Below are positions 41,582 to 51,020 of a stretch of 64,000 nucleotides of DNA, piece after piece. The translations under genes and the position numbers were made by a program. The stretch is taken from NCBI RefSeq assembly GCF_000711875.1, contig NZ_JONM01000002.1, positions 252,769 to 316,768 of the forward strand, in the 5' to 3' direction. Under the pieces are notes generated by a model. It was given only the letters and a program-made list of their open reading frames with translations, was not told the DNA's origin and ran no database searches. Source of the stretch: Andreprevotia chitinilytica DSM 18519 (GTDB lineage: Bacteria; Pseudomonadota; Gammaproteobacteria; Burkholderiales; Chitinibacteraceae). Positions within the stretch are counted from its first letter, which is position 1. Every line of letters begins with the position of its first letter.

Positions 41582-42472
41582 ATGCCTGTAGTCATCAAGA
41601 AATCCAACCGCTGGCGCGTGCTGTGCGGACACATCGGCCTGATCGCCTTCATCGCGCTCACCGTTTTGCCACTGCTGATGATCATCTCGATCTCCTTGCG
41701 ACCGGGCAACTTTGCCGGCGGCTCGCTGATCCCGCATCACATCAGCTTTGAACACTGGAAGCTGGCGCTCGGCATGTCCTATCAGGATGCCGACGGCAAT
41801 CTGGTGAAACCGCCGTTCCCGGTGCTGCTGTGGATCTGGAACTCGATGAAGGTCGCGCTGCTGTCGGCGGTGATCTCGCTCACCTTGTCGATCACCAGCG
41901 CCTACGCCTTCGCCCGCATGCGCTTCAAGGGCAAGACCCTGATGCTGAACGGCTTGCTGCTGCTGCAGATGTTCCCGTCGGTGCTGGCCTTGATCGCCAT
42001 TTATGCGCTGTTCGACCGCATCGGCGAATACGTGCCGTGGCTGGGCGTGGATAGCCACTGGAGTCTGGCGCTGGCCTACACCGGCGGCGTGGCGCAACAC
42101 ATCTGGTTGATCAAGGGCTATTTCGATTCTGTCCCGTACGAGCTGGAAGAAGCCGCCCGCGTCGACGGCGCGACGCCATTCCAGGCATTCGTCTATGTGC
42201 TGCTACCGATGGCAGTGCCGATCCTGGTCGTCGTATTCGTGCTGGCCTTCCTCGGCGGCATGATCGAATACCCGGTTGCCTCGGTGCTGTTGCACGACGA
42301 ACAGAAACTCACGCTGGCGATCGGCTCGCGGTTGTTCCTGTTCAACCAGCGCTATCTGTGGGGCGACTTCGCTGCCACGGCGATCCTGGCGGGGATTCCG
42401 CTCACGGCGATCTTCCTGTTTACCCAGCGCTGGTTGGTGTCCGGGTTGACGGCGGGGTCGGTGAAGGGGTGA
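41582..42472 (+). CDS. Sugar ABC transporter permease (MalG type)
   Basis: A 296-residue permease with six membrane segments and the EAA motif EEAARVDGATPFQAFVYVLLPMAVP near residues 195-220. LTLSITSAYAFARMRFKGK and LKLNGLLLLQMFPSVLALIAIYALFD-like segments (MLNGLLLLQMFPSV) match MalG. It pairs with the MalF-type protein and closes the transporter part of the operon. A family B inverted repeat follows before the second galactanase gene. Confidence 0.95.
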   Translation: MPVVIKKSNRWRVLCGHIGLIAFIALTVLPLLMIISISLRPGNFAGGSLIPHHISFEHWKLALGMSYQDADGNLVKPPFPVLLWIWNSMKVALLSAVISLTLSITSAYAFARMRFKGKTLMLNGLLLLQMFPSVLALIAIYALFDRIGEYVPWLGVDSHWSLALAYTGGVAQHIWLIKGYFDSVPYELEEAARVDGATPFQAFVYVLLPMAVPILVVVFVLAFLGGMIEYPVASVLLHDEQKLTLAIGSRLFLFNQRYLWGDFAATAILAGIPLTAIFLFTQRWLVSGLTAGSVKG

Positions 42473-42564
42473 TGGCGTGACGACCTCAGCTCGATCTCAA
42501 GTAGCGATCTAAGCGCTGCGCTTCCAAACGGGAAATTGCAGCTACTTCAGCGCCACAGGTTTTT

Positions 42565-42722
42565 ACCTCCCCCTTTTATGCCTGTGCGAATCAATAGATT
42601 CGTACGGCAAAGGGGGATTGTGAGCGTGCGAATCTGTTGATTCGCCCAGCCAGAGGATTTCGACGCCGGTGGAGTTTGAGATGCCGCAGAAATCCCCCCT
42701 AGCCCCCCTTCAAAAAGGGGGG
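42565..42722. repeat. Family B element, subtype 1 (left member of inverted pair)
   Basis: Positions 42565-42711 are, by direct reading, the exact reverse complement of 46121-46267. The unit contains CCCCCTTTTATGCCTGTGCG, the palindromes GCGAATCAATAGATTCG and GCGAATCTGTTGATTCGC, and the C-tract core GAAATCCCCCCTAGCCCCCC. It fills most of the gap between the MalG-type gene and the second GH53 gene. Confidence 0.95.
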
Positions 42723-42769
42723 ACGGTAGCGCCGAAGATTTTGAAAACAGCTTTTCAAAGGAACAACTC

Positions 42770-44719
42770 ATGCCCCATTTCCAACACCGGCTGCTGACCC
42801 TCTGCGCCTCCCTGCTGCTTGCCTTCGGCAGCAGCGCCGCACTCGCCGCCCAAGAAATCCCAAGCACCGTCACCGTGCAACCGGTGCCGAACCTGCGTTC
42901 TGATTTCATCATGGGCGCGGATGTGTCGATGCTTGACCAGATCGAGCGCGTCGGCGGCAAGTTCTCTGATCAGAGCGGCCAGCAGAAAGACGCGCTCGCC
43001 ATCCTCAAGGCCAACGGCGTCAATTGGCTGCGTCTGCGCCTGTGGCACACGCCTGTGAACAGTGAAGACGTGGTCGAGGGTGGCAAGGTGATCTCCCATA
43101 AAGGTGATCCCAAAGGTGGCGGCAACAACGATCTGGCGACCACGATCCGTCTGGCGACGCGTGCCAAGGCCTTGGGCCTGAAGGTGCTGCTGGATATCCA
43201 CTACAGCGATTTCTGGGTCGACCCGGAGAAACAAGACAAACCCGCCGCGTGGAAAGACCTGCACGGCGCGGCGCTGGAGCAGGCGGTGTACCAATACACG
43301 GTGCAATCGCTGACGGCGATGCGCACGGCTGGCGTGTATCCGGACATGGTGCAGGTCGGCAACGAACTCAACGGCGGCATGCTCTGGCCGGATGGCAAAA
43401 CGTGGAAATCCAAGCCGGGTGAAACCATCGGTGGCGATGACGGCTTTGCCGCGCTGATGAAACAAGGCATCAAGGGCGTGCGCGATACCGACCCGGCGGC
43501 GGCAAGCAAGAACCACATCAAGGTGGCGATCCACCTCGCCAACGGCACCAGCAACGAGCTGTACCGGCGCGTGTTCGACATGCTGCAGAAGAAGGGCGTC
43601 GATTACGACGTGATCGGCCTGTCGTACTACCCGTATCTGCACGGCACCGTCGAAGAACTGCAGAACAATATGGATGACATCGCCTTCCGCTACGAAAAGC
43701 AGGTGGCGGTGATGGAAGTGTCCTACGCCTACACGCTGGCCGATGGCGACGGCTTTCCCAATATCTTCAGTGCCGATAATCAAAAGACCGCCGGCTACAA
43801 GGCCAGTGTGCAAGGGCAGGCCAGCCTGATCCGCGACACTATCAATGCGCTGAGCAAGGTGCCGGCCGGGCGCGGGCTGGGCTTGTTCTACTGGGAGCCG
43901 GACTGGATTCCGGTCGCTGGCGCAGGCTGGCGCACGGGTGAGGGCAACGCGTGGGATAACCAGGCCATGTTCGATTTCTCCGGCCGCGCCTTGCCGTCGA
44001 TGGCCGTGTTCAAGCGGGTGCGCGATGCCGGCACGCCGGCTGATACCCCGCATCTGCTCGCCGCTGCGCCGCTCCAGCTCACCGCCTATGTCGGCGAAAA
44101 CTGGGCGCCGCCAGAGACCTTGCGCCTGCCGTTCAGCGACGAGGCCGAACGCCCGGTCTTCATCGCCTGGGACGACGTGCCGGCCGCCAAGCTCAATACA
44201 CCGGGCCACTTCACCTTGCGTGGCGAAGTCAGCGGCCAGCCGGATATGAAAGCGGATGTCGAGGTCGTGCCACGCCGCAATCTGATCCCTGATCCGGGCT
44301 TCGAGAACGGCACGCTGGATGGCTGGACCATCGAAGGCGCCAGCGGCGCGGTCAGCAATGAACGCAACCCCGGCAACGCGCACAGCGGCCAGCATTCCAT
44401 CCATTACTGGCTGGGCGAGCCGTTCCACTTCAAGGTGCTGCGCACCTTCACCAAGATTCCCAACGGCAACTACACGCTACGGGCGTGGTCGGCCGGCGGC
44501 AGTGGCGAGAAGGTGTTCGAGCTGTTCGCCAAGGATTGCGGCGGCGAAGCGCCGAAACCGACGCCGATGGTCAATAGCGGCTGGCAGAAGTGGCACCAGT
44601 ACGTGGTGAAAGACATCAAGGTTACCAGCGGTAGCTGCACGATCGGCGTCAACGTCGATGCGCAGACGGGCACCTGGGGCAACATCGACGACATCGAATT
44701 CGTGCGGGAAGGCGCGTAA
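42770..44719 (+). CDS. Multidomain secreted GH53 endo-beta-1,4-galactanase
   Basis: A 649-residue secreted galactanase. Signal peptide at residues 1-27, GH53 catalytic domain at about 40-430 with acid/base Glu199 (MVQVGNELNGGMLWP) and nucleophile Glu316 (AVMEVSYAY), then a bacterial Ig-like linker domain (about 435-500, LQLTAYVGENWAPPETLRL), and a C-terminal beta-sandwich resembling a carbohydrate-binding module (LIPDPGFENGTLDGWTIEG to the end), in the arrangement of large galactanases with CBM61. The binding module would hold the enzyme to insoluble galactan. A ribosome site AAAGGA precedes the ATG. It is convergent with the second LacI gene, 45 bases away. Confidence 0.94.
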   Translation: MPHFQHRLLTLCASLLLAFGSSAALAAQEIPSTVTVQPVPNLRSDFIMGADVSMLDQIERVGGKFSDQSGQQKDALAILKANGVNWLRLRLWHTPVNSEDVVEGGKVISHKGDPKGGGNNDLATTIRLATRAKALGLKVLLDIHYSDFWVDPEKQDKPAAWKDLHGAALEQAVYQYTVQSLTAMRTAGVYPDMVQVGNELNGGMLWPDGKTWKSKPGETIGGDDGFAALMKQGIKGVRDTDPAAASKNHIKVAIHLANGTSNELYRRVFDMLQKKGVDYDVIGLSYYPYLHGTVEELQNNMDDIAFRYEKQVAVMEVSYAYTLADGDGFPNIFSADNQKTAGYKASVQGQASLIRDTINALSKVPAGRGLGLFYWEPDWIPVAGAGWRTGEGNAWDNQAMFDFSGRALPSMAVFKRVRDAGTPADTPHLLAAAPLQLTAYVGENWAPPETLRLPFSDEAERPVFIAWDDVPAAKLNTPGHFTLRGEVSGQPDMKADVEVVPRRNLIPDPGFENGTLDGWTIEGASGAVSNERNPGNAHSGQHSIHYWLGEPFHFKVLRTFTKIPNGNYTLRAWSAGGSGEKVFELFAKDCGGEAPKPTPMVNSGWQKWHQYVVKDIKVTSGSCTIGVNVDAQTGTWGNIDDIEFVREGA

Positions 44720-44764
44720 ACGATGCAGCGGCCTGCGCTTCCGTTTCGCGTTCTCGCCCCGGAT

Positions 44765-45787
44765 TCAAATGGGGCGTGGAGCGGGGCCGGTCGAATCCCG
44801 GGCGACCAGTTGCGGGGCCGGGGCGAGCACCATGCGTGGGCCGTTGCCGGGGTCTTTGATGATCTCCAGCAGCAGCTTCACGCACTCGCCGGCGATGGCG
44901 TGGGTGTCGATGGCGACGGTGCTCAAGGACGGCCGCATCTGATGCGCCAGCGCGATATCGGTAATGCCGATCACGGAGACGTCTTCCGGCACGCGCTTGC
45001 CCAGCACCAGCGCGGCTTGCATCGCGCCGATGGCCATCAGGTCGTTGGTGGCGAAGAGGGCGGTGATGTTGGGGTCGTTTTCAAGCAAAGTCGTGGCGGC
45101 TTTGAAGCCTTCGTCGAGCGTGTCCTGCACCTCGACAATGCGCGACTCGGGCTGGGTCACACCGGCTGTGGTCAGCGCGTTCAAGAAACCTTGGTAACGG
45201 GCGGATTGCAACCCACCGCAACCATTGCCGACGATGATGCCGATGTCACGATGCTCGAGCGTCAGCAGATGCTCGGCCGCCAGTCGCCCCGCCAGCGGGA
45301 AGTCCACCGCCACGCACGGCAGATCGGTCGGCGGTTCGGCCGGGTTCTCCCACATGCACAGCACCAGCGGCGTGCCGCCGGCAGCGGATTGGCACAGCTC
45401 GGCCATGTCCAGCTCGGTGTTCATCACCAGCACGCCCTCGGCCAGGGTGCCGGCAATCTGGTTGAGGTAGGCACGGCTGGTCTCGGCGTCGTCATCGGTA
45501 TTGCAGACCAGCAGGAACTGTCCCGCCCGCCGCGCCGCCCGTTCGGCTTCGAGCACGAACTCCGGGTAGAACGGGTTGGCGATGTTGGACACCATCAATG
45601 CCAGCGTGGCGCTGCGCCCCTCTGCCAACGCCCGTGCCGTCAGGTTCGGCCGGTAGCCCAATTCCTTGATCGCCGCGAGCACGCGCTCAACCGTCTTCGG
45701 CCGCACTTTGTCGCGATTGCGCAGCACGTTGGAAACCGTGGCGGGCGTGACATCTGCGTGTTTTGCTACTTCAGCCAGTGTGACCAT
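44765..45787 (-). CDS. LacI-family transcriptional repressor (second copy)
   Basis: A 340-residue LacI/GalR protein starting MVTLAEVAKHADVTPATVSNVLR, with hinge PNLTARALAEG and sugar-binding domain (LMVSNIANPFYPEFVLEAERAAR, ALFATNDLMAIGAMQAALVLG, VIGITDIALAHQMRPSLSTV). It is very similar to the regulator at 32.7 kb, so the two could bind overlapping operators or respond to different galactosides. A LacI-type palindrome lies about 100 bases upstream (45886-45901), in the shared region with the GH42 gene. The gene lies inside the 3.4-kb segment bounded by the identical inverted repeats. Confidence 0.93.
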   Translation of the reverse strand: MVTLAEVAKHADVTPATVSNVLRNRDKVRPKTVERVLAAIKELGYRPNLTARALAEGRSATLALMVSNIANPFYPEFVLEAERAARRAGQFLLVCNTDDDAETSRAYLNQIAGTLAEGVLVMNTELDMAELCQSAAGGTPLVLCMWENPAEPPTDLPCVAVDFPLAGRLAAEHLLTLEHRDIGIIVGNGCGGLQSARYQGFLNALTTAGVTQPESRIVEVQDTLDEGFKAATTLLENDPNITALFATNDLMAIGAMQAALVLGKRVPEDVSVIGITDIALAHQMRPSLSTVAIDTHAIAGECVKLLLEIIKDPGNGPRMVLAPAPQLVARDSTGPAPRPI

Positions 45788-45885
45788 GTTTGCTTTGCAT
45801 CTGAGGTGAAGGATGGGCCATGCGCGCCTGCCGACGTGTGGGCGGCGTCGATGCTATCACTTTGGACTGTTTTTCTGGGGTTCTT

Positions 45886-45901
45886 ATTTGAGCGCTTAAA
45901 T
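45886..45901. promoter_or_regulatory. LacI-type operator between lacI and GH42 genes
   Basis: ATTTGAGCGCTTAAAT is a 16-base near-perfect palindrome with one mismatched pair and matches the core of the operators at 33.8 and 34.1 kb. It lies about 100 bases upstream of the LacI gene. Confidence 0.7.
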
Positions 45902-45923
45902 TCAAGGCGCGGTCTCAGGTCTT

Positions 45924-46056
45924 CTCCCCTCTCACACTTGTGGGAGAGGGGGCGGGGGAGAGGGTCGTGCCACGTGCATAGTCCTTCTCTACACCCTAAC
46001 CCTCTCCCACTTTCCCTGAACAAGGCTAAAGCCTTACACGGGATGGGCGAGGGGAT
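45924..46056. repeat. Family A palindromic element
   Basis: TCCCCTCTCACACTTGTGGGAGAGG at the left and CCCTCTCCCACTTTCCCTG, AAGGCTAAAGCCTT, GGGATGGGCGAGGGG at the right form the same layout as the copies at 39 and 52 kb, here in reverse orientation. Confidence 0.8.
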
Positions 46057-46108
46057 AGGGGCTGCGCAGTCTCGAAGCCGCAGCATTCAAAACGTTCACT
46101 GCGCTCGT

Positions 46109-46267
46109 TCCCCCCTTTTCGAAGGGGGGCTAGGGGGGATTTCTGCGGCATCTCAAACTCCACCGGCGTCGAAATCCTCTGGCTGGGCGAATCAACAGAT
46201 TCGCACGCTCACAATCCCCCTTTGCCGTACGAATCTATTGATTCGCACAGGCATAAAAGGGGGAGGT
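46109..46267. repeat. Family B element, subtype 1 (right member of inverted pair)
   Basis: Identical by eye over 147 bases (46121-46267) to the reverse complement of 42565-42711. The two copies are 3.4 kb apart and enclose the second galactanase and the second lacI gene. With the family A element and operator, it accounts for most of the 680 bases between lacI and GH42; 46268-46440 shows nothing else recognisable. Confidence 0.95.
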
Positions 46268-46467
46268 GAAAACCTGCAGCGCTTCCGTCGCAGCAACTTC
46301 GGTCGTTTGAACGCAGCCCCCGAACAGCGGGGCTTCAAATCTTTCCGCAGCAATTCCCGACCCATTTCCCCATCCCAATTTCCCCGGTCGAACTTCCTCC
46401 GTGCCGCATGCGATCTCCTGCGGCCGCCGGGCTTTTTATTCAACCACCAAGCAATCGAGAGCAATTC

Positions 46468-48429
46468 ATGCAAGTAGGCGTTTGTTACTACCCCGAACAC
46501 TGGCCCGAAGCGCAATGGGAATCCGACGCCCGCCGCATGGCTGAAATGGGCATCACGCATGTCCGCATCGCCGAATTCGCCTGGAGCCGCATGGAGCCGG
46601 ATCAAGGCCGTTATGACTGGAGCTGGCTGGATCGCGCCATCGGCATACTGGCCGATGCGGGTCTGAAACTGGTGCTGGGCACGCCCACGGCTGCGCCGCC
46701 GCAATGGCTGATCAAGGCGTATCCCGATGTGTTGCCGTTCCGTGCCGATGGCGGGCAATGGAAGTTCGGTTCGCGCCGGCATTACGACGTTTCCAACCCG
46801 CAATACCTGCGCGAATGCACGCGCATCGTCACTGCCATGGCCCAGCGCTACGGCCGGCACCCGGCAGTGGTGGCGTGGCAGACGGATAACGAGCTGGCTT
46901 GCCATGACACCGTGCCGAGTTATTCCCCGGCGGCATTGGCCCGCTTCCACGCCTGGTTGACTGAGCGCTACGGCGAGATCGACACGCTGAACCGCGCCTG
47001 GGGCAATGTGTTCTGGAGCATGGAATACCGCTCGTTCGAGCAGATCGGTTTTCCGGTACAAACGCCAACCGATGCCAACCCGATTCATTTGCTGGATTTC
47101 CGCCGCTTCTTGTCGGCCGAGGTGGTGAGCTTCCATCAGCTGCAGGCGCAGATCATTCGCGAGTACGCACCGGGCCGCGATCTGCTGCACAACTTCATGG
47201 GCTTCTTCGGCGCATTCGACCACTACGAATTCGCCAAGGCCGGGCTGGATGTGGCGGCGTGGGATAGCTACCCACTGGCACGTACCGAAGTGCTGCCGTT
47301 CTCCGAAGCCGAAAAGGCTCGCTGGGCGCGCACCGGCCACCCCGATGTATCGGCCTTCAGCCATGACCTGTATCGCGGCGTGGGCAAGGGCCGCTTCTGG
47401 GTGATGGAGCAACAAGCCGGCCCGGTGAACTGGGGGCCGTGGAACCCGACCCCGGCGCCGGGCATGGTGCGGCTGTGGGCGTGGGAAGGCCTGGCGCATG
47501 GCGCGGAGCTGGTGTCGTGGTTCCGCTGGCGGCAAGCGCCGTTTGCACAGGAGCATCTGCACTCCGGCCTCAACCTGCCATGCGATGGTCTCTCGCCGGG
47601 TGGCGAAGAAGCGGCGCGAGTGGGGCGTGAACTGGAGCGTTTCCCGATTGCGCCGGTCACGGCCAAGGCGCAGGTCGCGCTGGTGTTCGATTACGAATCG
47701 CTGTGGCTGTTCGATATCCAGCGCCACGGCAAGACCTTCGATTACCAGATGCTGGTGTTCGACTACTACCGCACGCTGCGGCAACTCGGGCTGGACATCG
47801 ACATCCTGCCGCGTGACGCCGATTTCTCCGGCTACAAGCTGGTGGTCGTGCCGAGCCTCGCGGTGATGGATGACGCGATGGTCGAGCGCGTGCGGCAGAG
47901 CGATGCGCAATGGGTGTTCGGCCCGCGCACCGGCTCGCGCACCCGCGATTTCGCCATCCCCGCCACGCTGCCGCCCGGCCCGCTGCAAGCGCTGCTGCCG
48001 ATCCAGGTCATGGAAGTCGAATCGCTGCGCCCGACGCTCACGCCCTCGATCTGGCTGGCCGGCGAGGCAGGCACCGCCGTGCAGTGGCGCGAGCATGTGC
48101 GCGCTACCGGCAACGTCCCCAGCGAAGTGCAGATTCTGGCCGCCTTCGACGACAATTGGCCGGCGATCCTGGGCCACCGCAACGTGCAATACGCCGCCGC
48201 CTGCTTCGAGCCGCGCCTGCATCTGGCGTGGCTGGAGCAAACCGCCCGCACCGCCGGCCTGACCACCCAACGCCTGCCCGACGGCCTGCGGCTGCGCCGC
48301 CGTGGCGATGTGACGTTCGCGTTCAACTACGGCGAACAACGCTGCGAAGTGCCCGCACCGGCTGATGCGAAGTTCGTGCTGGGCGGGGCGGTGATTGATC
48401 AGGGGCAGGTGAGTGCCTGGCGGGCGTGA
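46468..48429 (+). CDS. GH42 beta-galactosidase
   Basis: A 653-residue family 42 enzyme cleaving beta-galactosides. It has the characteristic start VGVCYYPEHWPEAQWESDARRMAEMG, HVRIAEFAWSRMEP, acid/base Glu142 in WQTDNELACHD and nucleophile Glu314 in FWVMEQQAGPVNWGPWNP, then the trimerisation and C-terminal beta domains (VALVFDYESLW, FAFNYGEQ). There is no signal peptide, so it acts in the cytoplasm on imported galacto-oligosaccharides. ATG 46468 is chosen because homologues begin exactly here and the 20-codon upstream extension is not family-like. It complements the GH35 enzyme, perhaps with a different chain-length or linkage preference. Confidence 0.95.
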   Translation: MQVGVCYYPEHWPEAQWESDARRMAEMGITHVRIAEFAWSRMEPDQGRYDWSWLDRAIGILADAGLKLVLGTPTAAPPQWLIKAYPDVLPFRADGGQWKFGSRRHYDVSNPQYLRECTRIVTAMAQRYGRHPAVVAWQTDNELACHDTVPSYSPAALARFHAWLTERYGEIDTLNRAWGNVFWSMEYRSFEQIGFPVQTPTDANPIHLLDFRRFLSAEVVSFHQLQAQIIREYAPGRDLLHNFMGFFGAFDHYEFAKAGLDVAAWDSYPLARTEVLPFSEAEKARWARTGHPDVSAFSHDLYRGVGKGRFWVMEQQAGPVNWGPWNPTPAPGMVRLWAWEGLAHGAELVSWFRWRQAPFAQEHLHSGLNLPCDGLSPGGEEAARVGRELERFPIAPVTAKAQVALVFDYESLWLFDIQRHGKTFDYQMLVFDYYRTLRQLGLDIDILPRDADFSGYKLVVVPSLAVMDDAMVERVRQSDAQWVFGPRTGSRTRDFAIPATLPPGPLQALLPIQVMEVESLRPTLTPSIWLAGEAGTAVQWREHVRATGNVPSEVQILAAFDDNWPAILGHRNVQYAAACFEPRLHLAWLEQTARTAGLTTQRLPDGLRLRRRGDVTFAFNYGEQRCEVPAPADAKFVLGGAVIDQGQVSAWRA

Positions 48430-48450
48430 TCTCGTTGTTCGCAGGACGCT

Positions 48451-48553
48451 CGTAGGGCGGGTTAGCCGTGAACGGCGTAACCCGCCGATGCCACCGCCGA
48501 TAGCGCCACCGATGCAGCGGCGGGTTACGGCCAAAGGCCTAAACCGCCCTACG
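48451..48553. repeat. CGTAGGGCGGGTTA palindromic repeat (family C)
   Basis: CGTAGGGCGGGTTAGCCG at the left and GGCCTAAACCGCCCTACG at the right are inverted, with an internal GGCGTAACCCGCC/GGCGGGTTACGGCC pair. Similar elements lie near 11019-11040 and at 29505-29540. Confidence 0.7.
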
Positions 48554-48570
48554 AGGCTGAGTTGCTTGCG

Positions 48571-48582
48571 TAAAGCGCTTCA
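48571..48582. promoter_or_regulatory. Possible LacI-type operator upstream of galTK
   Basis: TAAAGCGCTTCA matches 10 of 12 positions of the TTAAGCGCTTAA core seen elsewhere in the cluster. It is an imperfect site about 225 bases before galT, so assignment is weak. Confidence 0.3.
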
Positions 48583-48593
48583 GGTTTTCACCT

Positions 48594-48688
48594 CCCCCTT
48601 TTTGAAGGGGGATCGAGGGGGATTTCGGCGTCGGTACAAATTTGATGCGGCGTCGAAATCCCCCCTAGCCCCCCTTCAAAAAGGGGGG
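48594..48688. repeat. Family B element, subtype 2 (second copy)
   Basis: It contains CCCCCTTTTTGAAGGGGGATC and GAAATCCCCCCTAGCCCC with AAATTTGATGCGGCGTCG, in the same orientation as the copy at 37864-37978. The two copies are direct repeats about 10.7 kb apart and bracket the segment from the binding protein to GH42. Confidence 0.85.
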
Positions 48689-48807
48689 AATAGCAGCGCT
48701 AAGCGTTGCACCTGAAGGCTTTGAGTACGTGTCCGGCAATCCCCCGATTTTCTTGATCTTCGTTTCACGGCCCCACCGGCCACCGTTTTTCATTCAGGAG
48801 CACCAAG

Positions 48808-49854
48808 ATGTTCAACCCCGCAGACCACCCGCACCGTCGCTACAACCCGCTGACCGGCCGCTGGGTGCTGGTCTCCCCGCATCGCGCCAAGCGGCCGTGG
48901 CAAGGCCAGCAGGATGCGCCCAGCGTCGTCGCCCAGCCCAGCCACGATCCGACCTGCTATCTGTGCGCCGGCAACAAGCGCGTTACGGGCGAGCACAACC
49001 CGCAGTACGAACACACATGGGTGTTCGAGAACGATTTCCCGGCGCTGCTGGCTGATTCGCCGGCCCCGCCGCCCAGTGACGATCCGCTGTTCCAGTCGGC
49101 CGGCGCGCAAGGCATCGGCCGCGTGATCTGCTTCTCGCCCGATCACGGCAAGACCTTGCCGGAGTTGTCGCTGGCGGCACTCGGCCGGGTGGTCGATGTG
49201 TGGTGCGACCAGCTCAACGAACTGTCGGGCCGATACGCCTGGGTGCAGTTGTTCGAGAACAAGGGGGCGGCGATGGGCTGCTCCAACCCGCACCCGCATG
49301 GCCAGCTGTGGGCCAGCAATTTCGTGCCGTCCGAAGTGCAGACCGCTGATGAATTACAGGCCGCCTATTTCGCGCAGCACGGCTCACCCATGTTGCTCGA
49401 CTACGCCCGCCGCGAGCTGGCCGATGGCACCCGCACGGTGGTGGAAACCGAGCACTGGCTGGCGGTGGTGCCGTACTGGGCATCGTGGCCGTTCGAGACC
49501 CTGCTGCTGCCCAAAGCGGCGCACATCACCCATCTGGATCAGCTCGATCCGGCGCAAAAGGGCGATCTGGCGCTGGCGGTGAAGCTGCTCACCACGCGCT
49601 ATGACAACTTGTTCCAGTGCTCCTTCCCGTACTCGATGGGCTGGCATGGCCGCCCCTTCGTTGCCGGCAATACCGGCCAGCACTGGCAGCTGCACGCGCA
49701 TTTCTATCCGCCACTGCTGCGCTCGGCCTCGGTGCGCAAGTTCATGGTCGGCTACGAAATGCTGGCCGAAGCCCAGCGCGACATCACGCCCGAGCAAGCC
49801 GCCGAACGACTGCAAGCCACCAGCGACATCCATTACCTGCAAGGGGCACTCTGA
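48808..49854 (+). CDS. galT: Galactose-1-phosphate uridylyltransferase
   Basis: A Leloir pathway enzyme that exchanges UMP between UDP-glucose and galactose-1-phosphate. The 348-residue protein has the zinc-binding [10 protein letters not shown], the nucleotide-binding [11 protein letters not shown] and [15 protein letters not shown], and the catalytic HPHGQ motif in [14 protein letters not shown], where the second His is uridylylated. C-terminal [10 protein letters not shown] and GWHGRP are also conserved. The start [19 protein letters not shown] has AGGAGCACC upstream. Its stop overlaps the galK start (TGATG). Confidence 0.97.
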   Translation: MFNPADHPHRRYNPLTGRWVLVSPHRAKRPWQGQQDAPSVVAQPSHDPTCYLCAGNKRVTGEHNPQYEHTWVFENDFPALLADSPAPPPSDDPLFQSAGAQGIGRVICFSPDHGKTLPELSLAALGRVVDVWCDQLNELSGRYAWVQLFENKGAAMGCSNPHPHGQLWASNFVPSEVQTADELQAAYFAQHGSPMLLDYARRELADGTRTVVETEHWLAVVPYWASWPFETLLLPKAAHITHLDQLDPAQKGDLALAVKLLTTRYDNLFQCSFPYSMGWHGRPFVAGNTGQHWQLHAHFYPPLLRSASVRKFMVGYEMLAEAQRDITPEQAAERLQATSDIHYLQGAL

Positions 49855-51020
49855 TGCTGAATTCCATGCTGACTCCCGAAAGCCGCGTGCGTGCGCTGCA
49901 TGCCCTCCATTTCGGCGGCAAGCCGGCCTTCGTCATCCAGGCCCCCGGCCGGGTGAACCTGATCGGCGAGCACACCGATTACAACGATGGTTTCGTGCTG
50001 CCGTGCGCCATCAATTTCTACACCGCCATCGCCTGCACGCCGCGCAATGACCGCACCGTGCAGGTGATCGCAGCGGATTACAGCGGCGAGCGCGATACCT
50101 TCTCGCTGGATGAAGCCATCACTCCGCACTCCGAGCACCTCTGGGCCACCTATGTGCGCGGCGCGGTGCTGTATCTGCAGCAAGCCGGCCACGATTTCGG
50201 CGGGCTGGACATGGTGATCAGCGGTGACATTCCACGCGGCACCGGGCTGAGTTCGTCGGCATCGCTGCTGGTGGCGGTGGGGCAGGCGGTGAAGGCTGCG
50301 TATGACTTGTTGCTGTCACCGCAAGAGAACGCTCTCAATGCGCAAAAGGCCGAGAACGAATTCGTCGGCTGCCACTGCGGCATCATGGATCAGCTGATCT
50401 CCGCCTCCGGCCAGGCCGGCCACGCGCTGCTGATCGATTGCCGCTCGCTGCAGACAGTCCCGGTGGCGATGCCGGCCGACGCGTCGGTGCTGATCATCAA
50501 CTCCAATATCCAGCGCGGTTTGGTGGGCAGCGAATACAACCTGCGCCGCGAACAGTGCGAAGCCGCCGCCACCTTCTTCGGCGCATCCGCGTTGCGCGAT
50601 GTGACCTTGCAGCAATTACTGGCGGCCGAATCGCATCTCGATCCGGTCGTCTTCCGCCGCGCCCGCCACGTGATCACCGAAAACGCCCGCACACTCCGCG
50701 CCAGCGAGGCATTGGCTGCTGGCGACATGACCACGATGGCGACGCTGATGGCCGAATCGCATGCCTCGATGCGCGATGATTTCGAGATCACCGTGCCGCT
50801 GATCGATCAGCTGGTCGAGATCGTGAAAGCCGTCATTGGCGAACGCGGTGGCGTGCGCATGACGGGCGGTGGTTTCGGCGGTTGCATCGTCGCCCTCGTC
50901 CCGCATGATCTGGTCGAGCCGGTGACGGCCGCCGTGGCAGCGCAATACCGCAATGCCGACGACCAGGCTGCCACCGCCTATGTGTGCCAAGCCTCTGCGG
51001 GTGCCGGGGCATTGCCATGA
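49854..51020 (+). CDS. galK: Galactokinase
   Basis: It phosphorylates galactose at C1 with ATP, the first step after beta-galactosidase. The 388-residue GHMP kinase has the galactokinase signature [19 protein letters not shown], the ATP loop [15 protein letters not shown], the catalytic Asp region [16 protein letters not shown] and the C-terminal [16 protein letters not shown]. The ATG at 49854 overlaps the galT stop; the frame remains open inside galT but that is a shadow. No galE or galM is present in the window, so UDP-galactose epimerisation must be encoded elsewhere. Confidence 0.97.
   Translation: MLNSMLTPESRVRALHALHFGGKPAFVIQAPGRVNLIGEHTDYNDGFVLPCAINFYTAIACTPRNDRTVQVIAADYSGERDTFSLDEAITPHSEHLWATYVRGAVLYLQQAGHDFGGLDMVISGDIPRGTGLSSSASLLVAVGQAVKAAYDLLLSPQENALNAQKAENEFVGCHCGIMDQLISASGQAGHALLIDCRSLQTVPVAMPADASVLIINSNIQRGLVGSEYNLRREQCEAAATFFGASALRDVTLQQLLAAESHLDPVVFRRARHVITENARTLRASEALAAGDMTTMATLMAESHASMRDDFEITVPLIDQLVEIVKAVIGERGGVRMTGGGFGGCIVALVPHDLVEPVTAAVAAQYRNADDQAATAYVCQASAGAGALP

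Noticed and set aside
42565-46267. Composite transposon bounded by insertion sequences
   Set aside because: The flanking repeats are only about 150 bp, carry no transposase, and the enclosed genes are typical members of the galactan locus; no target-site duplications were seen.
44723-46477. Long plus-strand open frame of 584 codons
   Set aside because: It runs antisense through the lacI gene and then through two repeat elements; the real LacI domain signatures are on the minus strand.
46192-48534. Minus-strand open frame of 780 codons
   Set aside because: Antisense shadow of the GH42 gene, whose catalytic motifs are clear on the plus strand.
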